A DNA stretch of 64,000 bases from Palsa-892 sp963751615 (GTDB taxonomy: Bacteria; Pseudomonadota; Alphaproteobacteria; Rhizobiales; Xanthobacteraceae). A program made the position numbers and the translations under genes. This document shows, in pieces, positions 1-8,016 of this stretch. Under the pieces are notes generated by a model. That model searched no databases. It was not told the origin of the DNA and saw only the letters and a list, made by a program, of their open reading frames with translations. The DNA is taken from assembly GCA_963751615.1 (NCBI GenBank), contig CAVVVG010000005.1, positions 1,364,001-1,428,000 of the forward strand, read 5' to 3'. How positions within the stretch are numbered: position 1 is the stretch's first letter; each line of letters begins with the position of its first letter.

Positions 1-10
1 CGCCGTAGCA

Positions 11-2890
11 TTGGGAAATCAGTCGGGTGGGGGTCTCGATCGCCGTACGTTTTTGCGCCGCTCGGGTCTCGTAGCCGGCGGCCTTGCGACAATCGGCGCG
101 ATTCCGCTCGTCAGCATTCAGCGTGCGAAAGCAGGTCCACCAGCCGCGCCCGGCGCTGTCGTCACTTCAACGAAAGCAATCTGCACCCATTGTTCAGTTG
201 GCTGTACCGTGATCGCCGAGGTTTCGAACGGCGTATGGATTGGTCAAGAGCCCGCCTGGGACAGCCCGATCAATCGCGGCTCGCATTGCGCCAAGGGCGC
301 ATCAGTGCGCGAAATTGTACACGGCGACCGCCGCCTGAAATACCCGATGAAGCTCGTTGACGGAAAGTGGACCCGTGTATCCTGGGATACCGCCATTAAC
401 GAGATCGGCGACAAGCTGAACGAGATTCGTGCGAAGTCGGGGCCTGATTCTGTTTACTGGCTCGGCTCCGCGAAGTTCTCCAATGAAGGCGCTTATCTCA
501 ATCGCAAGTTCGCCGCTTTTTGGGGCACGAACAATTCTGATCACCAAGCGCGCATTTGCCATTCAACCACGGTTGCGGGCGTAGCCAACACTTGGGGCTA
601 CGGCGCAATGACGAACAGTTACAATGATATACGCAATTCCAAGACGCTCATCATTATGGGCGGAAATCCGGCGGAAGCGCATCCAGTTTCGTTACAGCAT
701 CTGTTGGCCGGCAAAGAACTCAACCGAGCGAATTTTGTCGTGATTGAGCCGCGTCTCACAAGAACGGCCGCCCACGCGACGGAATATGTACGTATCCGCC
801 CGGGCACCGACATCCCTGTTATTTGGGGTCTCCTGTGGCACGTTTTCGAGAACGGTTGGGAAGACAAGGAATTCATCAAGCAGCGCGTCTACGGCATGGA
901 TCAGATTCGCAAGGAAGTCGCGAAATGGAATCCGCAGGAAGTCGAGCGCGTGAGCGGCGTTCCGGGCGAGCAGTTGAAGCGCGTCGCCAAGATGTTTGCG
1001 ACCGAGAAGCCCTCGACGCTCATCTGGTGTATGGGTGCTACGCAAAAGACCGTGGGAACGGCGAACGTGCGCGCATTCTGCGTCGCTCTACTTGCAACAG
1101 GCAACGTTGGAGCGGCCGGAACAGGCGCCAACATTTTTCGCGGCCATTGCAATGTGCAGGGAGCGACCGACCTCGGCCTCGATATCGTAACGTTGCCGCT
1201 TTATTACGGCCTTGTCGAAGGCGCTTGGAAGCATTGGTGCCGTGTTTGGGAAGTCGACTACAATTGGATGGCTTCCCGTTTCGAAACTTCGACCGCAGCT
1301 GACGGCAAAGTTACCAAATTGATGGAAACGCCGGGCATTCCTTCGACGCGCTGGTTTGATGCCGCAACGTTGCCCAAGGATCAGGTCAGCCAGAAGGACA
1401 ATTTGAAGGCCATGATGGTTTTTGGCCATGGCGGCAACACTATCACCCGGATGCCAAAAGCGGCCGAGGGCTTGGAAAAGATTGAGCTTTTGGTGGTCGC
1501 CGATCCACATCCGACGACCTGGGCCGTGCTCTCCGAGCGTAAGAACGGCACTTATCTCCTGCCGACCGCTTCCCAATTCGAAACGAAGGGCTCGCGCACG
1601 GCCTCGAACCGTTCGCTCCAATGGTACGAGCCGGTCGTCAAGCCGATCTTCGAGTCGAAGGACGATTACGAGATTATGTATTTGCTTGCGAAGAAACTTG
1701 GTTTCGCCGATCAGATGTTCAAGAATATCAAGGTCGAAAACAACGTGCCGTCGGCCGAGGACATTCTTCGCGAGATTAATCGCGGTGGGTTCTCGACCGG
1801 CTATTGCGGTCAGTCGCCCGAGCGCCTCAAAGCACACATGAAAAACCAGGCGAAGTTCGATCTGGTATCGCTTCGTGCGCCGAAGGATGACCCAGAAGTT
1901 GGTGGTGACTATTACGGATTGCCTTGGCCATGCTGGGGAAAACCCGAGCTAAAACACCCAGGCACCCATACGCTATACAATACTAACCTGCACGTCATGG
2001 ATGGCGGCGGCACGTTCCGTGCCCGCTTCGGTGTCGAACGAGAAGGCGTCAATCTCTTGGCCGAGGGTTCCTATTCGTTGGGCTCGGAACTGAAAGATGG
2101 TTATCCGGAGTTCAACTTCGGCCTTCTGAAGAAACTTGGATGGGATAAGGATCTCACGGCCGATGAGCTCGCGACTATTCAGAAAATAGGCGGCGCCAAT
2201 CCAGACAGCGTATCTTGGTCAATCGATCTTTCGGGGGGTATTCAGCGCGTCTGTTTGCAGGTGCACGGTGTGATGCACTACGGGAATGCCAAGGCTCGTG
2301 CGATGGCGTTTGGTCTTCCCGATGCCATCCCGGTTCACCGCGAGCCGATCTACTCACCGCGGCCAGAGCTCGTCGAAAAATATCCTACTCTTCCGGATGC
2401 GCGGCAGTTCCGCGTACCCAACATTGGCTTCACTGTGCAGAAGGCGGCAGTCGATAAAGGGATCGCGAAGGAATTTCCGATCATCCTCACCTCGGGTCGT
2501 CTCGTGGAATTTGAGGGTGGCGGCGAAGAGACCCGCTCTAACAAATGGCTCGCCGAACTGCAACAAGACATGTTCGTCGAAATTAATCCGTCGGATGCTG
2601 CCGATCGCGGCATCAAAGAGGGCGGCTGGGTTTGGGTGTTCGGTCCGGAAAGCGGATCGAAGGCACGCATGAAGGCGCTAGTTACGGAGCGTGTCGGCAA
2701 GGGCGTCGCCTGGATGCCGTTCCACTTTGCGGGCTGGTTCCAAGGTGTCGATCAGCGTGGAAAATATCCACAGGGCGCGGATCCAATCGTGCTCGGTGAA
2801 AGCGTCAATACACTCACGACCTACGGTTTTGATCCTGTCACCAACATGCAGGAACCTAAGGTCACGCTTTGTCAAATCAGAGCGGCATAG
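11..2890 (+). CDS. fdhA: Formate dehydrogenase catalytic (alpha) subunit, Mo/W-bis-MGD, possibly 5'-truncated by the window
   Basis: Catalytic subunit of a membrane-bound formate dehydrogenase, oxidising formate to CO2 on the periplasmic side and passing electrons to FdhB and the quinone pool. A twin-arginine signal (RRTFLRRSG, residues 11-19) is followed by a [4Fe-4S] motif with Cys58, Cys61, Cys65 and Cys93, and by RICHSTT, where Cys183 sits at the position of the Mo/W ligand (Cys, not selenocysteine). The molybdopterin oxidoreductase body follows, and a molydopterin-dinucleotide-binding C-terminus begins near residue 815 (ILTSGRLVEFEGGG). About 959 residues is normal for the family. The reading frame is open to the window edge, so the TTG at 11 may not be the true start. 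fdhB follows after 11 bp and fdhC after that: one operon. Family assignment is firm; formate specificity rests on the three-subunit architecture. Confidence 0.93.
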   Translation: MGNQSGGGLDRRTFLRRSGLVAGGLATIGAIPLVSIQRAKAGPPAAPGAVVTSTKAICTHCSVGCTVIAEVSNGVWIGQEPAWDSPINRGSHCAKGASVREIVHGDRRLKYPMKLVDGKWTRVSWDTAINEIGDKLNEIRAKSGPDSVYWLGSAKFSNEGAYLNRKFAAFWGTNNSDHQARICHSTTVAGVANTWGYGAMTNSYNDIRNSKTLIIMGGNPAEAHPVSLQHLLAGKELNRANFVVIEPRLTRTAAHATEYVRIRPGTDIPVIWGLLWHVFENGWEDKEFIKQRVYGMDQIRKEVAKWNPQEVERVSGVPGEQLKRVAKMFATEKPSTLIWCMGATQKTVGTANVRAFCVALLATGNVGAAGTGANIFRGHCNVQGATDLGLDIVTLPLYYGLVEGAWKHWCRVWEVDYNWMASRFETSTAADGKVTKLMETPGIPSTRWFDAATLPKDQVSQKDNLKAMMVFGHGGNTITRMPKAAEGLEKIELLVVADPHPTTWAVLSERKNGTYLLPTASQFETKGSRTASNRSLQWYEPVVKPIFESKDDYEIMYLLAKKLGFADQMFKNIKVENNVPSAEDILREINRGGFSTGYCGQSPERLKAHMKNQAKFDLVSLRAPKDDPEVGGDYYGLPWPCWGKPELKHPGTHTLYNTNLHVMDGGGTFRARFGVEREGVNLLAEGSYSLGSELKDGYPEFNFGLLKKLGWDKDLTADELATIQKIGGANPDSVSWSIDLSGGIQRVCLQVHGVMHYGNAKARAMAFGLPDAIPVHREPIYSPRPELVEKYPTLPDARQFRVPNIGFTVQKAAVDKGIAKEFPIILTSGRLVEFEGGGEETRSNKWLAELQQDMFVEINPSDAADRGIKEGGWVWVFGPESGSKARMKALVTERVGKGVAWMPFHFAGWFQGVDQRGKYPQGADPIVLGESVNTLTTYGFDPVTNMQEPKVTLCQIRAA

Positions 2891-2901
2891 GAGACGGTAC
2901 T

Positions 2902-3498
2902 ATGGCTCGAATGAAATTTCTCTGTGACGCCGATCGTTGTATTGAGTGCAACGCTTGCGTCACCGCCTGCAAAAACGAAAACGAGGTGCCCTGGGGCATC
3001 AATCGCCGCCGAGTCGTCACTATTAACGACGGCAAGCCCGGCGAGCGTTCCGTCTCCATGGCTTGCATGCATTGTACCGATGCGCCATGCGCCGCAGTGT
3101 GTCCGACGAACTGTTTCTACACGACCGTCGACGGCGTGGTTCTACACTCTAAAGACCTTTGCATCGGCTGCGGTTATTGCTTTTACGCGTGTCCGTTCGG
3201 CGCGCCGCAATATCCGCGCGTCGGTAATTTCGGATCGCGCGGCAAGATGGACAAGTGCACCTATTGCGCGGGCGGCCCGGAATCGGACGGAACGGTGGCG
3301 GAATACGAAAAATACGGCGCCAATCGTCTTGCCGCGGGCAAACTGCCGCTCTGCGCTGAAATGTGTTCGACGAAATCGCTGCTCGCTGGCGACGGCGAGA
3401 TCATTGCGCAGATTTATAAGGAACGCGTGATGAAACGCGGCTACGGCTCCGGCGCATGGGGTTGGCAGACGGCCTATAAAGAAACGATCGCGGTTTGA
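2902..3498 (+). CDS. fdhB: Formate dehydrogenase iron-sulfur (beta) subunit
   Basis: Ferredoxin-type electron-transfer subunit of about 198 residues that relays electrons from FdhA to the cytochrome b subunit. Four cysteine clusters are visible: CIECNACVTAC near residues 13-23, CMHCTDAPCAAVC near 55-67, CIGCGYCFYAC near 88-98, and a split cluster CTYC...LCAEMC towards the C-terminus. These are expected to bind four [4Fe-4S] centres. The ATG at 2902 is chosen because a GGAGAC ribosome site lies just ahead and the conserved N-terminus (MARMKFLCD) begins there; an upstream start at 2869 would overlap fdhA. Unlike E. coli FdnH (about 290 residues) there is no C-terminal membrane anchor, matching the shorter Wolinella-type FdhB. 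Translation is probably coupled to fdhA. Confidence 0.93.
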   Translation: MARMKFLCDADRCIECNACVTACKNENEVPWGINRRRVVTINDGKPGERSVSMACMHCTDAPCAAVCPTNCFYTTVDGVVLHSKDLCIGCGYCFYACPFGAPQYPRVGNFGSRGKMDKCTYCAGGPESDGTVAEYEKYGANRLAAGKLPLCAEMCSTKSLLAGDGEIIAQIYKERVMKRGYGSGAWGWQTAYKETIAV

Positions 3499-3524
3499 AC
3501 CGGCGACAGAAACGGGAGAACGAC

Positions 3525-4535
3525 ATGGCGAGGTTTCCTACGAGTATCGTTCGCAGCGCTGGCGCGCTCGCAATTCTCGTAATGCTAGCGGTTGCTTCAC
3601 CGCTCGGCGCGCAACAGCCGACCTCGGTCAATCCGACCGCGAGTTCAGTGAAAGAGCAGCAATTGTTGCAGGAGCTGAACCGCATTCAAGGGCGCGGCAG
3701 CATTCCCGATGTGAAATCATATGTCATCGAACAGCCGGCCGGCCGGGACTGGAGAAACTTCCACGAAGTTACGCTCCGTTGGATCGGCGCGATCACGCTG
3801 ATCGGCATGTTCGCGATGCTCGCGCTTTTCTATCTCGTGCGCGGCACCGTGAAGATCGCGGCGGGACGTTCCGGTAGAACAATCATGCGTTTCGATTTGA
3901 TTGAGCGATCCGTCCACTGGATGACGGCCGTGAGCTTCCTCATTCTCGCGCTCTCGGGTTTCAACATCACATTCGGCAAGTCGTTGATTTTGCCGCTGGT
4001 TGGGCCAGAAACATTCACCAGCCTTTCGATCGCATTCAAATACGCCCACAATTATTTGAGCTTCCCTTTTACTCTAGGGGTAGCCTGTATGTTGTTCTTG
4101 TGGGTGAAGCACAATATTCCGGATCAGACTGATTTGGAGTGGATTAAGGAAGGTGGCGGCATCATCGGCGACAAGCATCCGCCTGCTGGGCATTTCAACG
4201 CTGGCCAGAAAGGAACTTTCTGGATTGTGGTGCTTGGCGGCGTAACCATGGCGATCTCCGGCTACATCCTGTTGTTTCCGTTTTACGGCACCGGCATTGC
4301 CGGCATGCAGTGGGCAGAGATGTTTCATGGCGTGGTCGGCGTGCTGTTTATGGCAACGATTCTCGCGCACATCTATATTGGTACGCTCGGCATGGAAGGC
4401 GCGTTCGAGGCCATGGGCACGGGCGAGGTTGATCTCAACTGGGCGAAGGAACACCACCGGCTTTGGGTCGAAGACGAAATGCGTGGCAAAACTGCATCCT
4501 CCGTCGCGAAGCCGCGCATGACCCCCGCCGAATAA
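3525..4535 (+). CDS. fdhC: Formate dehydrogenase cytochrome b556 (gamma) subunit
   Basis: Membrane di-haem cytochrome b that anchors the complex and reduces quinone. The start at 3525 follows a GGGAG site at 3514-3518 and gives a clean signal peptide (MARFPTSIVRSAG through SPLGAQQ). After a periplasmic stretch of some 60 residues come hydrophobic helices near residues 81-102, 128-148, 170-188, 224-245 and 262-283. Histidines suited to haem ligation lie in RSVHWM, KYAHNY, MFHGVV and LAHIYIG. The length of 336 residues, with an extended N-terminus, resembles Wolinella/Shewanella FdhC rather than the 217-residue E. coli FdnI. It is the last gene of fdhABC and is followed by a strong intrinsic terminator. 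Confidence 0.9.
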   Translation: MARFPTSIVRSAGALAILVMLAVASPLGAQQPTSVNPTASSVKEQQLLQELNRIQGRGSIPDVKSYVIEQPAGRDWRNFHEVTLRWIGAITLIGMFAMLALFYLVRGTVKIAAGRSGRTIMRFDLIERSVHWMTAVSFLILALSGFNITFGKSLILPLVGPETFTSLSIAFKYAHNYLSFPFTLGVACMLFLWVKHNIPDQTDLEWIKEGGGIIGDKHPPAGHFNAGQKGTFWIVVLGGVTMAISGYILLFPFYGTGIAGMQWAEMFHGVVGVLFMATILAHIYIGTLGMEGAFEAMGTGEVDLNWAKEHHRLWVEDEMRGKTASSVAKPRMTPAE

Positions 4536-4555
4536 ATTATCAGCGCCAAGTTTGG

Positions 4556-4585
4556 AACGCTCGGCAGGTAAGGCCGAGCGTTTTC
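4556..4585 (+). terminator. Rho-independent terminator after fdhABC
   Basis: A perfect 10-bp stem (AACGCTCGGC at 4556-4565, GCCGAGCGTT at 4573-4582) with a 7-nt loop runs into TTTTCATTT. It lies 20 bp after the fdhC stop and separates the operon from the M24 gene. Confidence 0.85.
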
Positions 4586-4643
4586 ATTTGGACCGCGAAA
4601 TAGCCTAAGATGCCTCGCAATCATCAGTGAAGGAAAACGAGCC

Positions 4644-5945
4644 ATGGACAAGATCCTGCGCAAGCCGACCGAACCGTCCAAGGATGATCTCGATCCTCAT
4701 TATAAATGGAATCGAGCGCTTCCTGCCTGGGGCTCGATGGCAGTCGATTTCGAACTGCGCATCGACTTCGATCGGTTACGCCGCTATCGTCTTGGCCGTT
4801 CGAAGCAGGCGCTGGAAAATTCAGAACTAGGCGCCCTGCTTCTTTTTGATGTCAACAATATCCGCTACGTTACTTCGACCAAAATCGGTGAGTGGGAACG
4901 CGATAAGCTCTGCCGTTTTGCACTCCTAGCAAAGGGCGGCGAGCCGATTCTGTGGGATTTTGGCTCGGCGGCCGTCCATCACCGGCTTTACACACCATGG
5001 CTTCTACAGGAGCATTGCAAGGCCGGCGTTATTGGTCTGCGCGGCACGATCCCGCCGGCATTTGGATTGATGAAACATTACGCCGAAGAAATCGCCTCGC
5101 TTCTGCGCAAAGCGGGCGTCGCGAAAATGCCGGTCGGCATCGATATTGTCGAACCGCCCATGATGTTCGAGCTTGAGAAAGCAGGCCTCAAAATCCAGGA
5201 TGGCCAGCAGGTAATGCTAGAAGCGCGCGAGATCAAAAATGTCGATGAGATTGCGCTCTTGAACCGTGCGGCCGCAATGGTCGATGGCGTCTATCAGCAA
5301 ATTTACGAAGAACTTAAGCCCGGCGTGCGCGAGGCCGACATTGTCGCGAACGCCACGCGATTTCTCTACGAGCATGGATCCGACGATGTCGAGGCGATCA
5401 ATGCGATTTCGGGCGAAAGGTGCAATCCGCACCCGCACAATTTCACCGATCGCATGATCCGCCCGGGCGACCAGGCGTTCTTCGACGTGTTGCAGAGCTT
5501 CATGGGCTACCGCACCTGCTATTACCGCACGTTCAATGTGGGCCGCGCGACCCCTGTACAGTACGACGCCTACAAGAAGGCGCGTGAGTGGCTCGACAGG
5601 GCGATTGAACTGATAAAACCCGGTGTCTCGACAGATAAGGTCGCGACCGTCTGGCCGGAATGCGAAGAATTCGGATTCCCCGATGAGCTTTCTGCCTTCG
5701 GCCTGCAATTCGGCCATGGTCTCGGTCTCGCGCTGCATGAACGGCCGATCATCTCGCGCGTGGTCTCGCTCTCGCATCCGATGGAAATCAAAGAAGGCAT
5801 GGTTTTCGCGCTGGAGACGTATTGTCCGGCAAAAGACGGGTTTTCCGCCGCCCGCATCGAGGAAGAGGTCGTTGTCACCGACAAGGGCTGCCGCGTGATT
5901 TCACTGTTCCCGGCAGAGGAATTGCCGATCGCGAATAGGTATTGA
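4644..5945 (+). CDS. M24 (creatinase/aminopeptidase-fold) family protein with altered metal site
   Basis: A 433-residue pita-bread-fold protein with a creatinase-type N-terminal domain (about 45-190) and an M24 catalytic domain (about 205-425). Conserved parts include His358 (GHGLG), His365 (LHERP), Glu391 (ALET) and a C-terminal EEEVVVTDKG. The two canonical aspartate ligands are disturbed: the first lies in FFDVL (Asp281, without the usual D-x-G), and the second, normally in SD-x-TRT, is Cys292 in TCYYRT. Peptidase activity is therefore doubtful. The N-terminal layout (RRYRL, LLLFDVNNIRY) also recalls M24-fold lyases such as DddP, but the DddP ligand set is not matched. It stands alone between a terminator and a noncoding region. 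Fold certain, reaction unknown. Confidence 0.75.
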   Translation: MDKILRKPTEPSKDDLDPHYKWNRALPAWGSMAVDFELRIDFDRLRRYRLGRSKQALENSELGALLLFDVNNIRYVTSTKIGEWERDKLCRFALLAKGGEPILWDFGSAAVHHRLYTPWLLQEHCKAGVIGLRGTIPPAFGLMKHYAEEIASLLRKAGVAKMPVGIDIVEPPMMFELEKAGLKIQDGQQVMLEAREIKNVDEIALLNRAAAMVDGVYQQIYEELKPGVREADIVANATRFLYEHGSDDVEAINAISGERCNPHPHNFTDRMIRPGDQAFFDVLQSFMGYRTCYYRTFNVGRATPVQYDAYKKAREWLDRAIELIKPGVSTDKVATVWPECEEFGFPDELSAFGLQFGHGLGLALHERPIISRVVSLSHPMEIKEGMVFALETYCPAKDGFSAARIEEEVVVTDKGCRVISLFPAEELPIANRY

Positions 5946-6288
5946 ACGGCAGCTTCGGACGAGTACGCAGGCCATGGGGAGATCGTCTTGATCAGACGGC
6001 CGAAACCATGCTGCAAATTCTCCTGCTGTTTGTCACAATCGAATTGAACGCAGCGATTTTGGGCATCGTTATGCATCTCACGACGGGAGGCTCCACGCCT
6101 GTATAAAAAAGCCGCCCTGCTAGAGAAATATCCAGCGCCCAATGAAAATCACGTGAACTGCCAAGGGGTTTGGCGTGTTCATACGGTGGACAAAATCCCA
6201 GTCTATATAAGCCGCATCCCTAAATTCGAGGCTATCGGCGCTTTTGCGCCGGCGCTTTCATTTGACCAGAACAGAAAATGAGTTTCCC
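5946..6288. other. Noncoding interval with an upstream hairpin
   Basis: No convincing gene is seen in these 343 bp. A perfect hairpin CGGCGC-TTTT-GCGCCG lies at 6236-6251, 37 bp before the next start, and is followed by GCGCTTTCATTT, so it could terminate or attenuate. A TATATAA element at 6204-6210 may be a -10-like sequence, but no well-spaced -35 is visible. Confidence 0.4.
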
Positions 6289-7164
6289 ATGCTCGATGTT
6301 GCACCCCATACGCTTATCACGGCCGAGCCGATTTCGATGGACGCCGCGAATTTCCCCGTACTCGGAAAGACCGCTTCCGTACGGGCACTGCTTGTCGGCG
6401 ACCGCATCGATGTGGCGGCCCTCGAGCGCGACGATTCCTTGAAGACGATTTCGGCGCTGCCGCTCGCTTTCCGGGCGGGCGAGAATGGCGTCGTCGCCGT
6501 TTTCCGCTATGGCGTCGTGGTGCTGATCGGCCTTACTACGGCGGAAGAAACCGAGGTGCTGAAGAATTTCAAGGGCCGAATCAGCGGCGCCTTCCGCGCG
6601 CGCGATCGCGAGGAGGAGACTGCCGTGGTCGAAGTCTCGGCCGAACGCGAGGACCAGATTCCGGCGGGCGGCCCGATTTATGTGAAGGACCTTGCGCTCG
6701 AGCGGTTACTCCTCGTCGCTTACGCGCTCGCCGACAGCGTAGTGCTCGCGCGCGATGAAAAGGAAGTAGCCGCGGTGTTCGACACGATCGAACCGTTCGC
6801 GCGCGAGCTTGCCGAGCATGGGCGGACGCTTGGTGGCCGTCGCACAATTCTGAAGCTGATCGGCGAAGCGCTCCTCGTGCAGCACCGCGTTTCGGGCCGC
6901 GTCGCGGTAGCCGAAGACCCGGATGTATTGTGGGATCGACCCGATCTATCGCGCCTCTATTCGCGCCTAAAGGACGAGTATGAGCTGAAGGAGCGCGTCG
7001 AGAGCCTGAACCGCAAGCTCACAGTGATCTCCGATACCGCTCGCGCGCTCACCGACATGAGTGATACGCAGCGCTCGCTGCGGCTCGAGCTGTTAATCGT
7101 GGCGTTGATCGCGTTCGAGATCGTGATTACGGTGTTTCAGATGTTTGCAGGCAAAGTGGGTTAG
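6289..7164 (+). CDS. RMD1/YagE (DUF155) family membrane protein
   Basis: A 291-residue protein of the RMD1/DUF155 family, related to yeast Rmd1 and human RMND1. The N-terminal half is the alpha/beta DUF155 domain. It is followed by VYVKDLALERLLLVAYALADSV-type helices (split here as VKDLALERLLL and VAYALADSVVLA), an extended helical stretch with coiled-coil character (residues 220-265), and one C-terminal membrane segment (LLIVALIAFEIVITVF), giving a tail-anchored topology. The ATG at 6289 is preferred to one 45 bp upstream because the upstream residues are unlike the family. Bacterial members have no established biochemical role. It is convergent with the cupin gene, with only 5 bp between stops. 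Confidence 0.8.
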   Translation: MLDVAPHTLITAEPISMDAANFPVLGKTASVRALLVGDRIDVAALERDDSLKTISALPLAFRAGENGVVAVFRYGVVVLIGLTTAEETEVLKNFKGRISGAFRARDREEETAVVEVSAEREDQIPAGGPIYVKDLALERLLLVAYALADSVVLARDEKEVAAVFDTIEPFARELAEHGRTLGGRRTILKLIGEALLVQHRVSGRVAVAEDPDVLWDRPDLSRLYSRLKDEYELKERVESLNRKLTVISDTARALTDMSDTQRSLRLELLIVALIAFEIVITVFQMFAGKVG

Positions 7165-7169
7165 AGTGA

Positions 7170-7571
7170 TTAGCTCATTTTTACATATTCCTCATCCGTC
7201 ACCTTCTGCATCCATGTCACGTAATTTCCATCGACCGCTTCTTGCACCGTAATGTGAACCATGCCGGTAGTCGGCGAGGCGCCATGCCAGTGCACTTCGT
7301 CGGGCTCGATCCACACGGTGTCACCGGGACGTATCTCACGGATCGGCCCACCCTTCGTCTGCACGCGACCAAAGCCCGAAACCACATGCAACATCTGCCC
7401 GAGCGGATGCGTGTGCCACGCTGTGCGCGCGCCTGGCTCGAACGAGACGCGATTCGAAACGGCACGAGCGGGGGCGGGCGACTGGATGATCGGCTCCTGC
7501 CAAACAGTGCCAGTAAAATATTCCACCGGCGCACGGCGCGTCGGGCGCGAGCCCGCAGAGTGGATTTCCAT
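7170..7571 (-). CDS. Small single-domain cupin protein
   Basis: A 133-residue single-domain cupin. Motif 1 is visible as HTHPLGQMLHVVSGFG (about residues 53-68) and motif 2 as PGDTVWIEPDEVHWHGA (about 83-99), giving the usual His/His/Glu-or-Gln/His metal site. Such proteins include small metal-dependent isomerases, decarboxylases and quercetinase-like enzymes, so the substrate cannot be inferred. The ATG at 7571 has a good AAGGAGAG site. The gene is monocistronic, convergent with the RMD1-like gene, and upstream lies a 445-bp noncoding region. Confidence 0.85.
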   Translation of the reverse strand: MEIHSAGSRPTRRAPVEYFTGTVWQEPIIQSPAPARAVSNRVSFEPGARTAWHTHPLGQMLHVVSGFGRVQTKGGPIREIRPGDTVWIEPDEVHWHGASPTTGMVHITVQEAVDGNYVTWMQKVTDEEYVKMS

Positions 7572-7800
7572 TGCGCTCTCCTTAGCGTTCCTCGGGTTTC
7601 TGGAGATAACTATAAATCTTCATAGCCCGTTTGTCCCACGCATCCACGTCTGGCATAAGCTGTGGCAGGGTTCTTGATGTCGGAAAGATGCTTTGTCTCC
7701 CTAACTTCCCCTCGCAGTTTTTTTGTGGGGAAATTCTTCTCCTTGACAGTGCCACCTTTGAGAGCAAATCTAATTTCGCCGGCAGAGAGAATCCGGCAGC

Positions 7801-7817
7801 CATGTTGTCTCAACATG
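7801..7817. promoter_or_regulatory. Perfect 7-bp-arm palindrome, possible operator
   Basis: CATGTTG-TCT-CAACATG is a perfect dyad just upstream of the abortive small ORF at 7838. Its size fits a dimeric repressor site, but no dedicated regulator gene is adjacent, and it could equally be a short hairpin. Confidence 0.3.
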
Positions 7818-7920
7818 CAAGCAACGCGGAGGTTTGAATGACGCCACCGGAAAAGCTTGCCGCGTTAATCGCCTAAGCAACCGTTCGGGCTAAAGCGGGA
7901 GCGGCGCTACACGAACGTCA

Positions 7921-7980
7921 CGCCGGGAGCGGCCCCGGGGCTCCATCAGTGAGGCATGGCCCCACCTGCCGTTCCCGGCG
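7921..7980. repeat. GC-rich nested inverted repeat (possible structured RNA or palindromic element)
   Basis: Outer arms CGCCGGGAGCGG (7921-7932) and CCGTTCCCGGCG (7969-7980) pair over 12 positions with one G-U-type pair. An inner stem GGGGC (7937-7941) pairs with GCCCC (7959-7963), enclosing a 17-nt loop. CCCCGGGG at 7933-7940 offers an alternative fold. No long U-tract follows on either strand, so a simple terminator is unlikely. Confidence 0.45.
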
Positions 7981-8016
7981 CGCAGCTTTAAGAAATTCTC
8001 GAAATTTCTGGGAGGA

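Larger units (their letters stand above)
7572..8016. other. 445-bp noncoding region with palindromes and an abortive small ORF
   Basis: No conserved gene is seen. Contents from left to right: the 5' side of the leftward cupin gene with a TATAGT -10-like element near 7605-7611; a perfect palindrome at 7801-7817; a short ORF of 12 codons (7838-7876, MTPPEKLAALIA) after GGAGGTTTGA, which looks like a truncated gene start; a long GC-rich inverted repeat at 7921-7980; and a small hairpin AGAAATT-CTCGA-AATTTCT at 7991-8009 next to the 3' end of the leftward oxidoreductase gene. Confidence 0.5.

Noticed and set aside
1088..1837. 249-codon leftward open frame
   Set aside because: Antisense to fdhA with no start signal or domain.
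4644..5945. DMSP lyase DddP
   Set aside because: Same M24 fold and similar N-terminus, but the aspartate ligands characteristic of DddP are not present.
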